A DNA stretch of 64,000 bases from Merluccius polli (lineage: Eukaryota; Chordata; Actinopteri; Gadiformes; Merlucciidae): the NCBI GenBank assembly GCA_030340625.1, contig JAOPHQ010004852.1, positions 1-64,000 of the forward strand, read 5' to 3'. Under the pieces are notes generated by a model, which had not been told where the DNA came from, did no database searches, and saw nothing but the letters and a program-made list of their open reading frames with translations. How positions within the stretch are numbered: the first letter of the stretch is position 1; every line of letters begins with the position of its first letter. The translations under genes and the position numbers were made by a program. This document shows positions 63,880 to 64,000 of this stretch, piece after piece.

Positions 63880-64000
63880 TAGGGATGCCCCCTAATAGTC
63901 GACCAACCCTTAGTCGATCGACAAAGGCTTAGTCGAATAAGTTTTCATTAGTCGCGCAAAAAGTAAAACATAAAAATAACACAAGCATCGCAACCGAATA
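63880..64000. mobile_element. hAT miniature element, left end only
   Basis: TAGGGATGCCCCCTAATAGT followed by CGACCAACCCTTAGTCGATC is a common fish hAT terminus (TAGGGATG, AGTCGAC repeats). The right end lies beyond the window. Confidence 0.7.

Overview
The window is vertebrate nuclear DNA, almost certainly from a teleost fish. It shows AT-rich unique sequence, CA/GT microsatellites, L2-type and Rex3-type LINEs, tRNA-like SINE heads, many hAT miniature elements starting TAGGGCTG or TAGRG, a Tc1/mariner element, and Gypsy elements with fish-type proteins. No complete host protein-coding gene is evident. A few spliceable exon-like blocks (about 7.8-12.3 kb) might belong to one. Nearly everything recognisable is mobile DNA, and most of it is nested. 

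Region 1 (1-22.8 kb): an L2-like LINE split by a 521-bp DNA element with a perfect 9-bp target duplication; a hAT element with 8-bp duplication that carries a coiled-coil-coding repeat; an apparently intact Tc1/mariner copy whose catalytic spacing reads DD36E; a decayed hAT transposase split by another miniature element; several more miniature elements, minisatellites and cruciform-forming inverted repeats. 

Region 2 (22.8-57.6 kb): the ruins of one large Polinton/Maverick (adintovirus-like) DNA element, cut into at least eight pieces. Left to right on the plus strand: a chromodomain of an integrase tail, a conserved Maverick protein, a small membrane protein, a pX-like basic protein, a jelly-roll capsid protein and an adenain-like protease. 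On the minus strand follow a conserved GGFLLPLLG protein, an FtsK/HerA-type packaging ATPase and a protein-primed DNA polymerase. Younger elements sit in it: a LINE that itself holds a nearly intact Gypsy element with integrase before reverse transcriptase (Gmr1-like order); a hAT miniature element holding a tiny LTR (TRIM-like) element; a hAT-like element holding a second Gypsy element; a Rex3 LINE; an L2 LINE; another hAT miniature element; and a two-gene ISL2EU/Harbinger element whose own transposase is split by a further hAT miniature element. Many insertion junctions could be located to the base by target-site duplications, and in several cases the interrupted reading frame resumes in register. 

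Region 3 (57.6-64 kb): a SINE head, the second copy of the 521-bp element, hAT miniature elements (one nested in another, which sits in a roughly 100-bp tandem repeat), and a further hAT end cut by the window edge. 

Functionally the Maverick and most LINEs are dead. The best candidates for recent activity are the Tc1/mariner element and the two Gypsy elements, whose LTR pairs differ at only a few positions.
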